Shown here: in pieces, positions 8,223 to 16,959 of the stretch | Layout: each line of letters starts with the position of its first letter | How positions within the stretch are numbered: position 1 is the stretch's first letter | NCBI RefSeq assembly: GCF_023061135.1 | Contig: NZ_JAKGAN010000001.1 | Location: 598,362-662,361, forward strand | Direction: 5' to 3' | DNA: 64,000 bases | From: Chromohalobacter sarecensis | Lineage (GTDB): Bacteria; Pseudomonadota; Gammaproteobacteria; Pseudomonadales; Halomonadaceae | Position numbers and translations under genes: made by a program | Notes under the pieces: model-generated | What the model saw: the letters and a program-made list of their open reading frames with translations, nothing else | Told to the model about the DNA's origin: nothing | The model's database searches: none

Positions 8223-9524
8223 TCAGTTCATCGCCTGCGGCAGGTAGAGCACGATCTCGGGGAACAGGTGCAACAGCACCACGGCGAAGATCATCAGCAG
8301 GAAGAACGGCAGGGTAGCGCGGGTGATGGTGATGATGTCTTTGCCGGTGAGGCCCTGAATGACGAACAGGTTGAAGCCGACCGGCGGCGTGATCTGCGAC
8401 ATCTCCACCACGATCACCAGATAGATGCCGAACCAGATCAGATCGATGCCCGCGCCTTCGATCAGCGGCATGATGATCGACGTGACCAGCAGGATCAGCG
8501 AGATGCCGTCGAGGAAGCAGCCTAGCACCAGCAGGAAGAGCGTCAGCACCACCAGCAGCATGGTGGGGGATAGGCCCATCGCGGCGATGTGGTTGGCCAG
8601 TTGCATGGGCAGTTGCGTGAAACTCAGCGCCGAGGATAGAAACGAGGCGCCAGCGATGATGAAGGCGATCATGCACGCCGTGCGTAGCGCCGCGAAGAGC
8701 GAGTCGAGGAAGATGGTCTTGTTGAAATGACCGTTGCCTCGCGCGATCAGCATCGACAGCACCACGCCCACGGCAGCGGCTTCTGTCGGCGAGGCGAGCC
8801 CGCCGTAGATGCTGCCTAGAATACCGCCGATAAGCACCAGCAGCGGGATCAACTGGGCGCTGTTGCGGATTTTCGACATCAGCGGCATGCGGGCCTCTGC
8901 CTGCCCGGCACGGCCCTGGCGGGCGCCGACCAGTAACGACCAGCCGATCAGGTAGGTCATGAACAGGCCTAGCAACAGCAAGCCTGGCAGAATGCCGGCG
9001 ATGAACAGCCGCGAGATGGACTGCTCGGTCACCACGCCGTAGACGATCATCATGATCGAGGGTGGAATCAGCAGGCCCAGCGTCGAGGCGCTGGCCAGCG
9101 TGCCGATGGCAAGGTTGCTGTCGTAGTCGCGGCGTTCCAGCTCGGGTAACGTCATCTTGCCGACCGTGGCGCAGGTTGCCGCCGAAGAGCCGCATACGGC
9201 GGCGAACAGGCCGCTACCGATGATATTGGAATGCAGCAAGCGTCCCGGCAAGCGGTTGAGCCAGGGCGCCAGGGCACGAAACATGTTGTCGGCAAGACCC
9301 GAGCGAAACAGAATCTCGCCCATCCACACGAACATCGGCAGGGCAGTCAAATCCCAGCCGTAGCTGGCGCCCCAGAAGTCGGACGCCAGGATGGGCCCGG
9401 GCTCGAAGCTGCCGAAGAACGTCAGGGCGATCCAGCCGGTTCCCAGCAGGGCAAAGGCGATCCACACGCCGCCACCGAGCAGCAGGGCCAGGGCGAGGAT
9501 CGTGACGAGGCTGAGGGTCAGCAT
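8223..9524 (-). CDS. dctM: TRAP transporter large permease (DctM family)
   Basis: 433 residues from the ATG at 9524 (MLTLSLVTILALALLLGG), the usual DctM length of about 430. Around twelve hydrophobic segments, with family motifs FVWMGEILFRSGL, GSSAATCATVGKMTLPEL and LGCFLDGISLILLVTSIIMPL. Together with the membrane subunit DctQ and a periplasmic binding protein it forms a Na+/H+-driven TRAP importer for an organic acid. An upstream GTG at 9563 would add 13 residues and overlap dctQ; I prefer the ATG because GAGAGG precedes it and the N-terminus fits the family. Order on the - strand is dctP, dctQ, dctM. Confidence 0.9.
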   Translation of the reverse strand: MLTLSLVTILALALLLGGGVWIAFALLGTGWIALTFFGSFEPGPILASDFWGASYGWDLTALPMFVWMGEILFRSGLADNMFRALAPWLNRLPGRLLHSNIIGSGLFAAVCGSSAATCATVGKMTLPELERRDYDSNLAIGTLASASTLGLLIPPSIMMIVYGVVTEQSISRLFIAGILPGLLLLGLFMTYLIGWSLLVGARQGRAGQAEARMPLMSKIRNSAQLIPLLVLIGGILGSIYGGLASPTEAAAVGVVLSMLIARGNGHFNKTIFLDSLFAALRTACMIAFIIAGASFLSSALSFTQLPMQLANHIAAMGLSPTMLLVVLTLFLLVLGCFLDGISLILLVTSIIMPLIEGAGIDLIWFGIYLVIVVEMSQITPPVGFNLFVIQGLTGKDIITITRATLPFFLLMIFAVVLLHLFPEIVLYLPQAMN

Positions 9525-9552
9525 GACAAGGCATCCTCTCGCGTATAGTGGA

Positions 9553-10110
9553 TCATGCGTCACCGTCCCGTGACGCGGGGGTCACATAGGAAGCGGGCGC
9601 GGTGAAGGCGATGCGCAGCGTGCCGATCAGCGTTTCGATCAATGCCAAGCACATCAGCGCGATACCCACGACGAGGACGCTTTGCGGAATCCACAAGGGG
9701 ATGGCGAGCAATCCTGAGGAAACGTCTCCGTAATCCAGGCTTTCGCGCACCAGGCCCACCAGCTCCCAGGTGAGCAATACGCTAAGCGCCAATGCCACTA
9801 GCAGACAGAGCGTCTCGATCCACACGCGAGCACGCGGCGGCAGGCGTGAAATGACCAGCGTCACGCGGATATGCGCGTGATGCGTGAAGGTATAGGCCAT
9901 GCTCAGGAAGGTGGCGCCCACCAGCAGGTAGGCGGCCATTTCCGAGACACCGGGAATTTCGAGCCCCAGGGGTGCGCTGCCCACCACAGCCAGCAGCGCA
10001 TCCAGGCAGCGCAGCAGCACTTGAAAAGTGATGATGGCGCAGATCGCCAACATGCAGGCCGCGGCGCCCCAGGCACCGAGGCGATAGAGTCTGTCGAGTC
10101 GATAGGTCAT
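9553..10110 (-). CDS. dctQ: TRAP transporter small permease (DctQ family)
   Basis: 185 residues from ATG 10110 (MTYRLDRLYRLGAWGAA); a GTG at 10119 is an alternative. Four hydrophobic segments at about 14-40, 56-75, 95-120 and 145-170 match the DctQ topology. It is the small membrane subunit of the TRAP importer and lies between the binding-protein and large-permease genes on the same strand. Substrate unknown; an organic acid linked to the neighbouring pxpABC genes is a guess only. Confidence 0.85.
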   Translation of the reverse strand: MTYRLDRLYRLGAWGAAACMLAICAIITFQVLLRCLDALLAVVGSAPLGLEIPGVSEMAAYLLVGATFLSMAYTFTHHAHIRVTLVISRLPPRARVWIETLCLLVALALSVLLTWELVGLVRESLDYGDVSSGLLAIPLWIPQSVLVVGIALMCLALIETLIGTLRIAFTAPASYVTPASRDGDA

Positions 10111-10211
10111 GTCGGTCACTCACGAATGCGAGGGTGAGGACGGGGCCCTGCTCACCGCCGATAACGACGCGTGAGCGGAGCTTGCAGGTCTTGCTTCAAG
10201 GCGTGGATGCG

Positions 10212-11201
10212 TTATTCGGCGGCCTGGCGTTTGCGGTAGCGCTCGATCAGCGTCTTGGCCTGATCGCCGGCGCGTTCCTGCCAGTCTTCGAACAGCGAGT
10301 CGCCGGCGGCCTCGAGATCATCGGCCAGCTGGCCGCTGGGTTTGGAAATCGTGATGTCGTGTTCCTTCAAGGCCTTGGCGCTCTCGGCACTGTCCTCGCG
10401 GCTGGCCTGCCAGCCACGCCGTTCGGCCTCGGCGGCGGCATCCAGCACGGCCTGCTGCGTCTCGTCATCGAGGCGATCGAAGGCGCGCTTGTTGATGAAC
10501 ACGATGTTCTTGGGCAGCCACAGGTTGGCGTCACTGTAATTCGAGACATAGTCCCAGGCGGACATCGACTTGCCGGTGGAGACCGAGGTGATCATGGCGT
10601 CGACGCGCCCAGTGCTGAACGCGGTGGGAATATCGGCCTCTTCGGTTTCCGTGGGCGTGCCGCCGAGATTTTCGACGAAGCGCTGCGTGTTGATGTTGGG
10701 AGCGCGCACACGCAGCCCCTCGAACTGCGAGACATCGGTCAGCTCGAAGTCGGTATAGATGCCCTGCGCCGGCCATGGCACGGCATAAAGCGGCATCAGG
10801 CCTTCCTTGGCGAACATCTGGGTGATGATCGGCTTGGAGGCTTGCCAGAGGTCGTAGGCGTCTTCGTAGCTACCGGCCAGCCCCGGCAACGTATCCACTT
10901 CGTAGATCGGCGATTCGTTGGAGAGCGAGGAAAGAAACACTTCGCCCGCCTGCACGGTGCCACGCCGAACGGAAGGTTTGATTTCGGAGTGCGCGATCAA
11001 CGAGCCGCCGCTGTGCACGCTGATATCCAGTTCGCCATCGGTAGCGTCGGCGACGTCCTCGGCGAATTGCTTGGTATTCTGGGTATGAAAGCTGGCATCG
11101 CCGTAGGGAGAGGCGAGGTTCCATTGCGCGGCCATGGCGCTGCCGGCAATGCCGAGCGAGCCGATTGCCGCCAGCCAGACGAAAGAATGCATCGTACGCA
11201 T
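10212..11201 (-). CDS. dctP: TRAP transporter solute-binding protein (DctP family)
   Basis: 329 residues from ATG 11201, chosen because GAGG lies 8 bases upstream and a clean signal peptide follows (MRTMHSFVWLAAIGSLGIAGSAMA, cleaved before AQW). The mature protein has the DctP fold, with the conserved arginine segment FEGLRVRAPN that pairs with the substrate carboxylate. It captures an organic anion in the periplasm for DctQM. The gene heads dctPQM, 86 bases downstream of the LysR stop. Confidence 0.88.
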   Translation of the reverse strand: MRTMHSFVWLAAIGSLGIAGSAMAAQWNLASPYGDASFHTQNTKQFAEDVADATDGELDISVHSGGSLIAHSEIKPSVRRGTVQAGEVFLSSLSNESPIYEVDTLPGLAGSYEDAYDLWQASKPIITQMFAKEGLMPLYAVPWPAQGIYTDFELTDVSQFEGLRVRAPNINTQRFVENLGGTPTETEEADIPTAFSTGRVDAMITSVSTGKSMSAWDYVSNYSDANLWLPKNIVFINKRAFDRLDDETQQAVLDAAAEAERRGWQASREDSAESAKALKEHDITISKPSGQLADDLEAAGDSLFEDWQERAGDQAKTLIERYRKRQAAE

Positions 11202-11287
11202 GTTCAATTCCTCATTGTTATTGAACTCGGAAGACGGATTCATTCTTCAAGTGGCGATGCACTGGCGTCAAATCGTTAATTCTGATG

Positions 11288-12232
11288 TCAAGTATCGACG
11301 TAGCCTTTCACAGTGGTAGGCGATGAAAGCTTTCCGTGATCTTGGGCGTAATCGGCGGCGCACTGCTTGGCCAGGCGAGCCACACTGGCGCAGAAGCTCG
11401 GGTAGTTGGAGCGGCGCCAGATGGCGTCATAGATCATCGGCGGCAACGGTTCTTCCAGCGTCAGGCGTTCCAAGCTGCCGGCGTCCACGGCATCACGTAC
11501 CGTGGCGACCGGCAATACACCGATGCCCAGCCCCTCGATGCTCATGCGCATGATGGTCATCAGCGTGCTGGTGGAGTGAATGCGTGGCGTATCGATGCCC
11601 AGTGCGGTGAGGTAGGCGACCAGCTCGCTGTACGGCCGTGCCTGTTTGCTGAAGGAAATGAACGCCGTGTCGGCGAAGGTTTCCATGTCGCCATGGCGCA
11701 GTGTGGCGGCCAGCTCGGGGGCCGCGAACATGCCCATCTCGAAGGTGCATAGCGGCGTCTGGATGGCGCAGAGCCCCGGCGCCAGGCCGTCCATGGCGAA
11801 CAGCATGTCGAGGTCGTTCTCGGCCAGGCGTTGATGCAGGAAGGGGGAAATATCCACCATCAACTCGATGGTCAGTTGTGGATAGCGCTCGGCCAGACGA
11901 CGCATGAAGGTCGGGCACCAACTGCTGGCGATGGTCTCGATGACCCCCAGGCGCAGCGTGCCGGAGAACGATTCTTCATCCTGAAACAGGCGCATGGCTT
12001 CGTCGCGGCCCTCGAGCAGGCGCTCGGCATGGGTGAAGAACTCGCGGCCGCGAAGCGTGGGCTGCACGGGGCGTGCCGAGCGGTCGAGTAGCGACTCGCC
12101 GACGCTGTCTTCCAGCCGGGTGATGCGGTCCGAGATCGACGGCTGGGTGACGTGCAGCTTGGTCGCGCCCTTGCGAAACGAGCCCAAGCGCACCACCCAG
12201 ACGAAGGCCTCGAGTTCCTTGAAGTCGAACAT
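11288..12232 (-). CDS. LysR-family transcriptional regulator
   Basis: 314 residues: winged helix-turn-helix at about 4-62 (TKLHVTQPSISDRITRLEDSVGESLLDR) and a LysR effector-binding domain (about 90-295). It lies between the VOC gene and dctP, all on the - strand, so it probably regulates the TRAP operon and perhaps the divergent pxpABC operon. The effector cannot be read from sequence; a carboxylic acid taken up by the TRAP system is the simplest inference. Confidence 0.85.
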   Translation of the reverse strand: MFDFKELEAFVWVVRLGSFRKGATKLHVTQPSISDRITRLEDSVGESLLDRSARPVQPTLRGREFFTHAERLLEGRDEAMRLFQDEESFSGTLRLGVIETIASSWCPTFMRRLAERYPQLTIELMVDISPFLHQRLAENDLDMLFAMDGLAPGLCAIQTPLCTFEMGMFAAPELAATLRHGDMETFADTAFISFSKQARPYSELVAYLTALGIDTPRIHSTSTLMTIMRMSIEGLGIGVLPVATVRDAVDAGSLERLTLEEPLPPMIYDAIWRRSNYPSFCASVARLAKQCAADYAQDHGKLSSPTTVKGYVDT

Positions 12233-12294
12233 CGGTGATCCTGCACAGGTCGCCGCGCGATCCCCGCGCGGCGGAAGGGAAGCGGCGGCGGATA

Positions 12295-12732
12295 CTATGT
12301 TTTCTTGAACAACTGCGTCTCACGGTCCTTGAAGGCCTTGAACTCCAGGGCATTGCCGGAGGGATCGTAGAAGAACATGGTGGCTTGCTCGCCGGGTTCG
12401 CCCTTGAAGCGCACGTAGGGTTCGATCTCGAAGGCCACGTCATGCGCGCGCAGCTTGTCGGCCAGGGCTTGCCAGGCACTCATCTCGAGGACTACACCGA
12501 AATGCGGTACCGGCACGCCATGGCCGTCCACCGGATTCTTGTGGCTAGCGACGGCGGTGTCCTTCAGTGCGGGATTGAGATGGCAGACGAACTGATGACC
12601 AAAAAGGTCGAAATCGACCCAGCTCTCCGATGAGCGACCTTCGGGGCAGCCCAGGAAGTCGCCGTAGAAACGCCGGGCTTCGTCGATATCGCGAACCTGC
12701 ACGGCAAGATGGAAGGGATCGCTGACGGCCAT
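12295..12732 (-). CDS. VOC-family (glyoxalase/dioxygenase-like) protein
   Basis: 145 residues from ATG 12732, preceded by GAGGAGG, so this start is well supported. The sequence begins FHLAVQVRDIDEARRFYGDFLGCPEGR and ends with FFYDPSGNALEFKAFKD, the beta-alpha-beta-beta-beta pattern of vicinal oxygen chelate proteins, with likely metal ligands H8, H59 and the final E. VOC proteins include glyoxalases, dioxygenases and epimerases; the reaction here is unknown. It is divergent from pxpA and upstream of the LysR/TRAP genes, which suggests a role in the same catabolic unit. Confidence 0.8.
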   Translation of the reverse strand: MAVSDPFHLAVQVRDIDEARRFYGDFLGCPEGRSSESWVDFDLFGHQFVCHLNPALKDTAVASHKNPVDGHGVPVPHFGVVLEMSAWQALADKLRAHDVAFEIEPYVRFKGEPGEQATMFFYDPSGNALEFKAFKDRETQLFKKT

Positions 12733-12941
12733 GGAGGCCTCCTCGGGATCGGTTGTGATTGGCATTCGTGAACTGTGATTCTTTAACCCGGCGCTGTGCG
12801 CCGTCAACTCGTTTTCCCCACGTGCTGCGATGAAAGGTTCCACCGATATCGCGCATCACGAAAAACGATTGGACCGGGCCGCGCGGGCTTTCATAGAGTG
12901 AAGCGCCGCAACCGTGAAAGCCGACGACAATAAAAGAGGTC
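12733..12941. promoter_or_regulatory. Divergent region between the VOC gene and pxpA
   Basis: 209 bases with the starts of the VOC-LysR-TRAP set on one side and pxpABC on the other. It should hold both promoters and any LysR operator; no single site could be assigned with confidence. Confidence 0.4.
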
Positions 12942-13700
12942 ATGTTCATGCCCCTACCGCTTCTCAACTGCGACATGGGAGAGAGCTTCGGCAACTGGAA
13001 GATGGGTCTCGACGACGAGGTCATGCCCTATGTCGACTGCGCCAATATCGCCTGTGGCTTTCATGCTTCCGACCCCGACATCATGCGGCGTACCGTGGCG
13101 CTGGCCGTGCAACACGGCGTCCGCGTCGGGGCGCATCCTGCCTATCCCGACCTGCAAGGTTTCGGGCGGCGCTCGCTGGCCTGTACGCCGCGCGAGGTAG
13201 AGGACATGATGCTGTATCAGATCGGCGCGCTGGAGGGCATGTGTCGCGCCGAGGGTACGACCGTAAGCTACGTCAAGCCGCACGGCGCGCTGTACAACGA
13301 TATGGCCCGCGACCCGGAACTGATGCGCGGCGCTATGCGCGCGGTACTGGCTTATGATCGCCGCTTGCCGCTGCTGGCCATGGCCACGGCGGACCCGGCA
13401 CCGATGCGGGCGCTGGCCAAGGAAATGGGAGTCACGCTATGGTTCGAGACCTTCGCCGACCGTGCCTACGACCCTCAGGGGCGGCTGGTGTCGCGACGCG
13501 AGCCGGGTGCCGTGCATCAAGATCGCGAGACCATCGTGGCCCAGGCGGTGACACTAGCCAAGGGCGAAACACTGACCGCCAATGATGGCAGCGCGCTGCG
13601 TCTGGTCGCCGATACGCTCTGCGTTCATGGCGACAATGCCGAGTCGGTGGCCGCCGTACGTGCCATTCGCGACGCCTTCGATAGCCTGGCACGGGAGTGA
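12942..13700 (+). CDS. pxpA: 5-oxoprolinase subunit PxpA (LamB/YcsF family)
   Basis: 252 residues, the standard LamB/YcsF length. Signatures include [15 protein letters not shown] (8-22), the [10 protein letters not shown] metal-site segment, [15 protein letters not shown] and [11 protein letters not shown]. With PxpB and PxpC it forms the ATP-dependent 5-oxoproline (pyroglutamate) hydrolase yielding glutamate. The start may be the ATG at 12942 or the ATG at 12948 (MPLPLLNCD). First gene of the pxpABC operon; pxpB starts 5 bases after its stop. Confidence 0.93.
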   Translation: MFMPLPLLNCDMGESFGNWKMGLDDEVMPYVDCANIACGFHASDPDIMRRTVALAVQHGVRVGAHPAYPDLQGFGRRSLACTPREVEDMMLYQIGALEGMCRAEGTTVSYVKPHGALYNDMARDPELMRGAMRAVLAYDRRLPLLAMATADPAPMRALAKEMGVTLWFETFADRAYDPQGRLVSRREPGAVHQDRETIVAQAVTLAKGETLTANDGSALRLVADTLCVHGDNAESVAAVRAIRDAFDSLARE

Positions 13701-13704
13701 GCCG

Positions 13705-14436
13705 GTGAGCGATCCGAGTATCGAAACGGTAGGCATGGACAGCCTCATCGTGCGCCTCTTCGACAGCATCGACGAGGAACATATGCCCTGGATGCTGGCC
13801 GCCGACCATGCCCTGCGCGAGGCCTTCGGCGAGGCGCTGATCGATCTGGTGCCGTCCTACACCACGCTGCTGGTGCACTACGATATCCAACGCCTGGACC
13901 TGCAGGCCGCTCGTGCCCGGGTAAGCGAGGCGCTAGCTGGCTTGACGCCGGCGACCAGTGGTGAAGGCCAGCGGCATGTGATCCCTGTGTGGTACGACGT
14001 CAGTGTCGGCCCGGAGCTCGAGCGCATCGCCGAGCGTCTGGGCGTTAGCCACGAGGACGTGATTGCGAGGCACTGCGCGCGGGATTACAGCGTCTTCGCG
14101 CTGGGCTTTGCTCCGGGTTACGCCTTCATGGGGCGTCTCGACGATGAGCTGGCCACGCCGCGCCTGAAGACGCCGCGCCAGAAAGTTGCCGCCGGCAGCG
14201 TGGCCATTGCCGAACGCCAGACCGCGGTCTATCCCACGCTTTCGCCGGGCGGCTGGAACATCGTCGGGCGTACGGCTGTGGCGCTTTTCGGCCGCGACCG
14301 GGAGGGTTATAGCCTGTTTCGGCCGGGCGACAAGGTGCGTTTCGAGGCGATCTCCCGCGAGGCGTTCATCGAGCAAGGTGGCGACCCGACGCCGCTGGCT
14401 GAACGCGGCGATACCCCCACGGAGGCCCAGACATGA
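13705..14436 (+). CDS. pxpB: 5-oxoprolinase subunit PxpB (KipI family)
   Basis: 243 residues starting at a GTG (13705) with GGGAG 8 bases upstream, inside the pxpA 3' end; longer upstream extensions only overlap pxpA. An ATG at 13735 (MDSLIVRLFDS) is an alternative. Carboxyltransferase-domain C/D hallmarks are present: the middle segment IPVWYDVSVGPELE, FALGFAPGYAFMG and the TPRLKTPRQKVAAGSVAIA block. It works in the PxpABC complex and overlaps pxpC by 4 bases (ATGA), implying coupled translation. Confidence 0.92.
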   Translation: MSDPSIETVGMDSLIVRLFDSIDEEHMPWMLAADHALREAFGEALIDLVPSYTTLLVHYDIQRLDLQAARARVSEALAGLTPATSGEGQRHVIPVWYDVSVGPELERIAERLGVSHEDVIARHCARDYSVFALGFAPGYAFMGRLDDELATPRLKTPRQKVAAGSVAIAERQTAVYPTLSPGGWNIVGRTAVALFGRDREGYSLFRPGDKVRFEAISREAFIEQGGDPTPLAERGDTPTEAQT

Positions 14437-15356
14437 AGGGATTGATCGTCGAACGCGCGGGGCCGCTGACGCTGATTCAGGATGGTGGGCGCTTCGGGGT
14501 GCGCCATCTCGGTGTGACCCAGGGCGGTGCCGCCGATTGGGTATCGCTGGGATGGGCCAATTGGCTGTTGGGGAACGCGCCGCAAGCGCCTGGCGTGGAA
14601 ATTACCGTCGGCGGCTTGACCCTATACGCCGAGACCTCGGCGACGCTGGCCCTGACGGGGGCGGACCTGGGCGCGACCCTCGACGATGCGCCGTTGGCGC
14701 CGGGGACGCGCTTCACCATTACGGCCGGTCAACGTCTGGCCTTCGAGAGTCCTCGCGCGGGCTTGCGCGCCTATCTTGCCTTCCCGGGTGGGCTCGATGC
14801 CACGCCGGTGCTGGGTAGCGTGTCGAGTACGGTGCGCGAAAGTCTGGGCGGGCTCGATGGCCAGGGGCGGGTGCTGGACGAAGGCGATTGCCTGACATGG
14901 GCAGGCACCGCCGGAGCCGAGCGCACGCTGCCCTTGGGTGTAGGCACGTTACCTGGAGATGAAGAACGCGTGATGTTGGCGCTGGTGAGCGGTGCGCAGA
15001 TCGCCGATTTCAGCGGTACCAGCGTGTTCGAGGCCTTCAACACACCGTGGCAGGTCGATCAGCGAGCGGATCGCATGGGCGTTCGCCTGACCGGTTCTGA
15101 GTTGCGCTACCTGGGCGAGGGAATGGTCTCTGAGGGGATTCCGCTAGGCGCCGTACAGGTGCCCGCCGACGGCCAGCCCATCGTGCTGCTCAACGATCGT
15201 CAGACCATCGGTGGCTATCCGCGTCTCGGCGCATTGACGCCGCTGGCCTGCGCGCGCTTGGCGCAATGCCAGCCGGGCACCGAGGTATGGCTGACGCCGG
15301 TAGCGGCGGGGCAGGCACGTAACGCGCATCTTCGTCAGTTGGCGTGCTGGCGCTGA
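14433..15356 (+). CDS. pxpC: 5-oxoprolinase subunit PxpC (biotin-dependent carboxyltransferase-like, KipA family)
   Basis: 307 residues, typical of PxpC/KipA. Motifs: GPLTLIQDGGRFGVRHLGVTQGGAADW near the N-terminus, GLRAYLAFPGGLDATPVLGS in the middle, and QPIVLLNDRQTIGGYPRLG near the C-terminus. Third subunit of the ATP-dependent 5-oxoprolinase. Its stop is 27 bases from the convergent DUF4174 gene. Confidence 0.93.
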   Translation: MKGLIVERAGPLTLIQDGGRFGVRHLGVTQGGAADWVSLGWANWLLGNAPQAPGVEITVGGLTLYAETSATLALTGADLGATLDDAPLAPGTRFTITAGQRLAFESPRAGLRAYLAFPGGLDATPVLGSVSSTVRESLGGLDGQGRVLDEGDCLTWAGTAGAERTLPLGVGTLPGDEERVMLALVSGAQIADFSGTSVFEAFNTPWQVDQRADRMGVRLTGSELRYLGEGMVSEGIPLGAVQVPADGQPIVLLNDRQTIGGYPRLGALTPLACARLAQCQPGTEVWLTPVAAGQARNAHLRQLACWR

Positions 15357-15383
15357 CGCGTGAGGGCGGCCGAGTCGGAGCGG

Positions 15384-15824
15384 TCAGTCGCGCTCCGCCG
15401 CCCGCATCGGCATCTGATCGATGATGTGATAGACCTTTTCCGGCGCGACGAATCCCTCGAGCTGCATTTTCTTGCCCCCGTCCTTTCCGATGAGCACCGT
15501 GGTGAGCGGGGCGTCGTCGCCTAGCGCCAGCGCCTTCAACAAAGCCTGTGTCTCGAAGCGGGTCATCGGCTCGTCGTTGCGATATCCCTGCCCGTTCTCC
15601 ACCCGATAGAGCACCATGTCACGTGCCTGGAATTTAGCGCGGCTGGTTTTGAACTGGGTCTGCATACGTTGGTAAGCGTCGTTGTCGCGCTGTGGGGAGA
15701 CGATCACCAGCGGACGAAAAAGTCCGTGATCGGTGATCAAGGGATTGGCGGGATCGGCGGCATGTGCGGTGTTCATCGGGCCAAGCAGCACGAGCATCCA
15801 GCAGGCAAGCAGGGCGGTTCGCAT
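15384..15824 (-). CDS. DUF4174 exported protein
   Basis: 146 residues. A signal peptide (about 1-22, ending AHA) is followed by a domain matching DUF4174, with LVIVSPQRDNDAYQRMQTQF, VLIGKDGGKKM and the terminal IDQMPMR motif. The fold is probably thioredoxin-like (the family pattern resembles a peroxiredoxin without the usual cysteines), but function is unknown. AAGGAG lies 8 bases before the ATG on the - strand. It is divergent from the RpiR regulator across the large palindrome. Confidence 0.8.
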   Translation of the reverse strand: MRTALLACWMLVLLGPMNTAHAADPANPLITDHGLFRPLVIVSPQRDNDAYQRMQTQFKTSRAKFQARDMVLYRVENGQGYRNDEPMTRFETQALLKALALGDDAPLTTVLIGKDGGKKMQLEGFVAPEKVYHIIDQMPMRAAERD

Positions 15825-15892
15825 GGCATCACTCCTTTGAAAGTATTGCCAGTATGGCAGAGGCCCGCAGGCGGGGTAGCTCTCGATATTTT

Positions 15893-15930
15893 ATTTCCCG
15901 TATTGCAAATTTATTTGCAATACGGGAAAT
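15893..15930. promoter_or_regulatory. 38-bp near-perfect palindrome, candidate RpiR operator
   Basis: Left arm ATTTCCCGTATTGCAAAT (15893-15910) and right arm ATTTGCAATACGGGAAAT (15913-15930) are exact reverse complements separated by two bases. The element is AT-rich, lies in the divergent region between the DUF4174 gene and the RpiR regulator, and ends 54 bases before the RpiR start. No T-run makes it a typical terminator. An operator for the RpiR dimer or tetramer is the likeliest role. Confidence 0.75.
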
Positions 15931-15984
15931 GGGTGTCTAGCCTTGAAGCGGAATCCTTTTAGGAAATGATGTCAGGAGCCTGCC

Positions 15985-16902
15985 ATGCCCGCCGACAATG
16001 CCGACTTGCCACCCCGGCGCTACGCCGATCTGCAACTGCTGGCGCTGCGTGCTCGACGCGGTGACGCCGCCGATTTGACGCTGTCCGCCAAGGGGCTTGC
16101 GTTACTCGAGGCCTTATTGGCCCAGCCCGAGACCGTGAGCCTGTCGAGCATCTCGCAATTGGCGCAGCACCACGGCGTGAATCCTTCGCGCCTGACGCGG
16201 TTGGCGCATGCCCTCGGCCTGGAGGGGTTCAAGGCGCTGCAGGCGCTGTTTCGTGAAGATCTGAGCGATAGCGCCTTCTATTCCACGCGTGCCCAGCGGC
16301 TGCTGGATTTCGGTGAGACGCCCCGCGCCGAGGGCGACGCGCTGGCCGACGACCGCGCGTTATGGCAGCAAGAGATGCAAAATCTCTCGGCCACCGTGGA
16401 GTCGCTGGACACGACGCAACTGGTAGAGGCAGCGGCTAGCATCCAGCGGGCGCGGAGCATTCATGTCATCGGCTTGCGGGCGAGTTTCGGGGCCGCGCAT
16501 TACCTGGCGTATTACCTGGATTATCTGCGTGATGGCGTGGACCTGGTCTCGGGGCACGCTGGCGTCAGCGTCGAGCAGGCCTTGCGGCTGGGCGAAGATG
16601 ATCTAGTGATCGGCATCGCCTTTCGGCCCGAGTCGCGGATGAGCATCGACTACTGCCGGCTGGCGGTGGAGCAGGGCGCGTCGCTGTTGGTATTGACGAA
16701 TCATTCCAGCTCGCAGTTGGCCGCGTTGAGCGACTCGACGTTACTTGCGCCGGCCGAGGGCGCCTTCTTCTTCAATCCCATGAGTAGTCTGTTCATGCTC
16801 GTCGAGCTGTTGCTGTCCCGCGTGGCCCGCGAGATGGGGCACGACGCGGTGCTCGCTCTACGCCAGCGCGAGGCGTTGATCTCGCGTCTGCACGTCGAGT
16901 GA
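15985..16902 (+). CDS. RpiR/MurR-family transcriptional regulator (HTH + SIS domain)
   Basis: 305 residues. An N-terminal HTH_6 domain (about 20-95; SSISQLAQHHGVNPSRLTRLAHALGLEGF) precedes a SIS sugar-phosphate-binding domain (about 140-270; IHVIGLRASFGAAHYLAYYLDYLRDG). Regulators of this type bind phosphosugars or amino-compound metabolites and usually repress nearby genes. The large palindrome upstream suggests autoregulation. The aminotransferase gene follows after 57 bases and is the probable partner or target. Confidence 0.88.
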   Translation: MPADNADLPPRRYADLQLLALRARRGDAADLTLSAKGLALLEALLAQPETVSLSSISQLAQHHGVNPSRLTRLAHALGLEGFKALQALFREDLSDSAFYSTRAQRLLDFGETPRAEGDALADDRALWQQEMQNLSATVESLDTTQLVEAAASIQRARSIHVIGLRASFGAAHYLAYYLDYLRDGVDLVSGHAGVSVEQALRLGEDDLVIGIAFRPESRMSIDYCRLAVEQGASLLVLTNHSSSQLAALSDSTLLAPAEGAFFFNPMSSLFMLVELLLSRVAREMGHDAVLALRQREALISRLHVE

Positions 16903-16959
16903 CGCATTCGCTTACACCGCTTCTTTTGCCGCTTTCTGCCTCTTTCCCTGGAAACTGCC

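Noticed and set aside
8104..9195. Long 363-codon - strand frame overlapping dctM
   Set aside because: It is an alternative frame of the well-supported dctM gene, with His/Arg-rich low-complexity composition typical of shadow frames.
10134..11279. Long + strand frame opposite the dctP gene
   Set aside because: Antisense shadow of dctP; the - strand has the signal peptide, family motifs and operon position.
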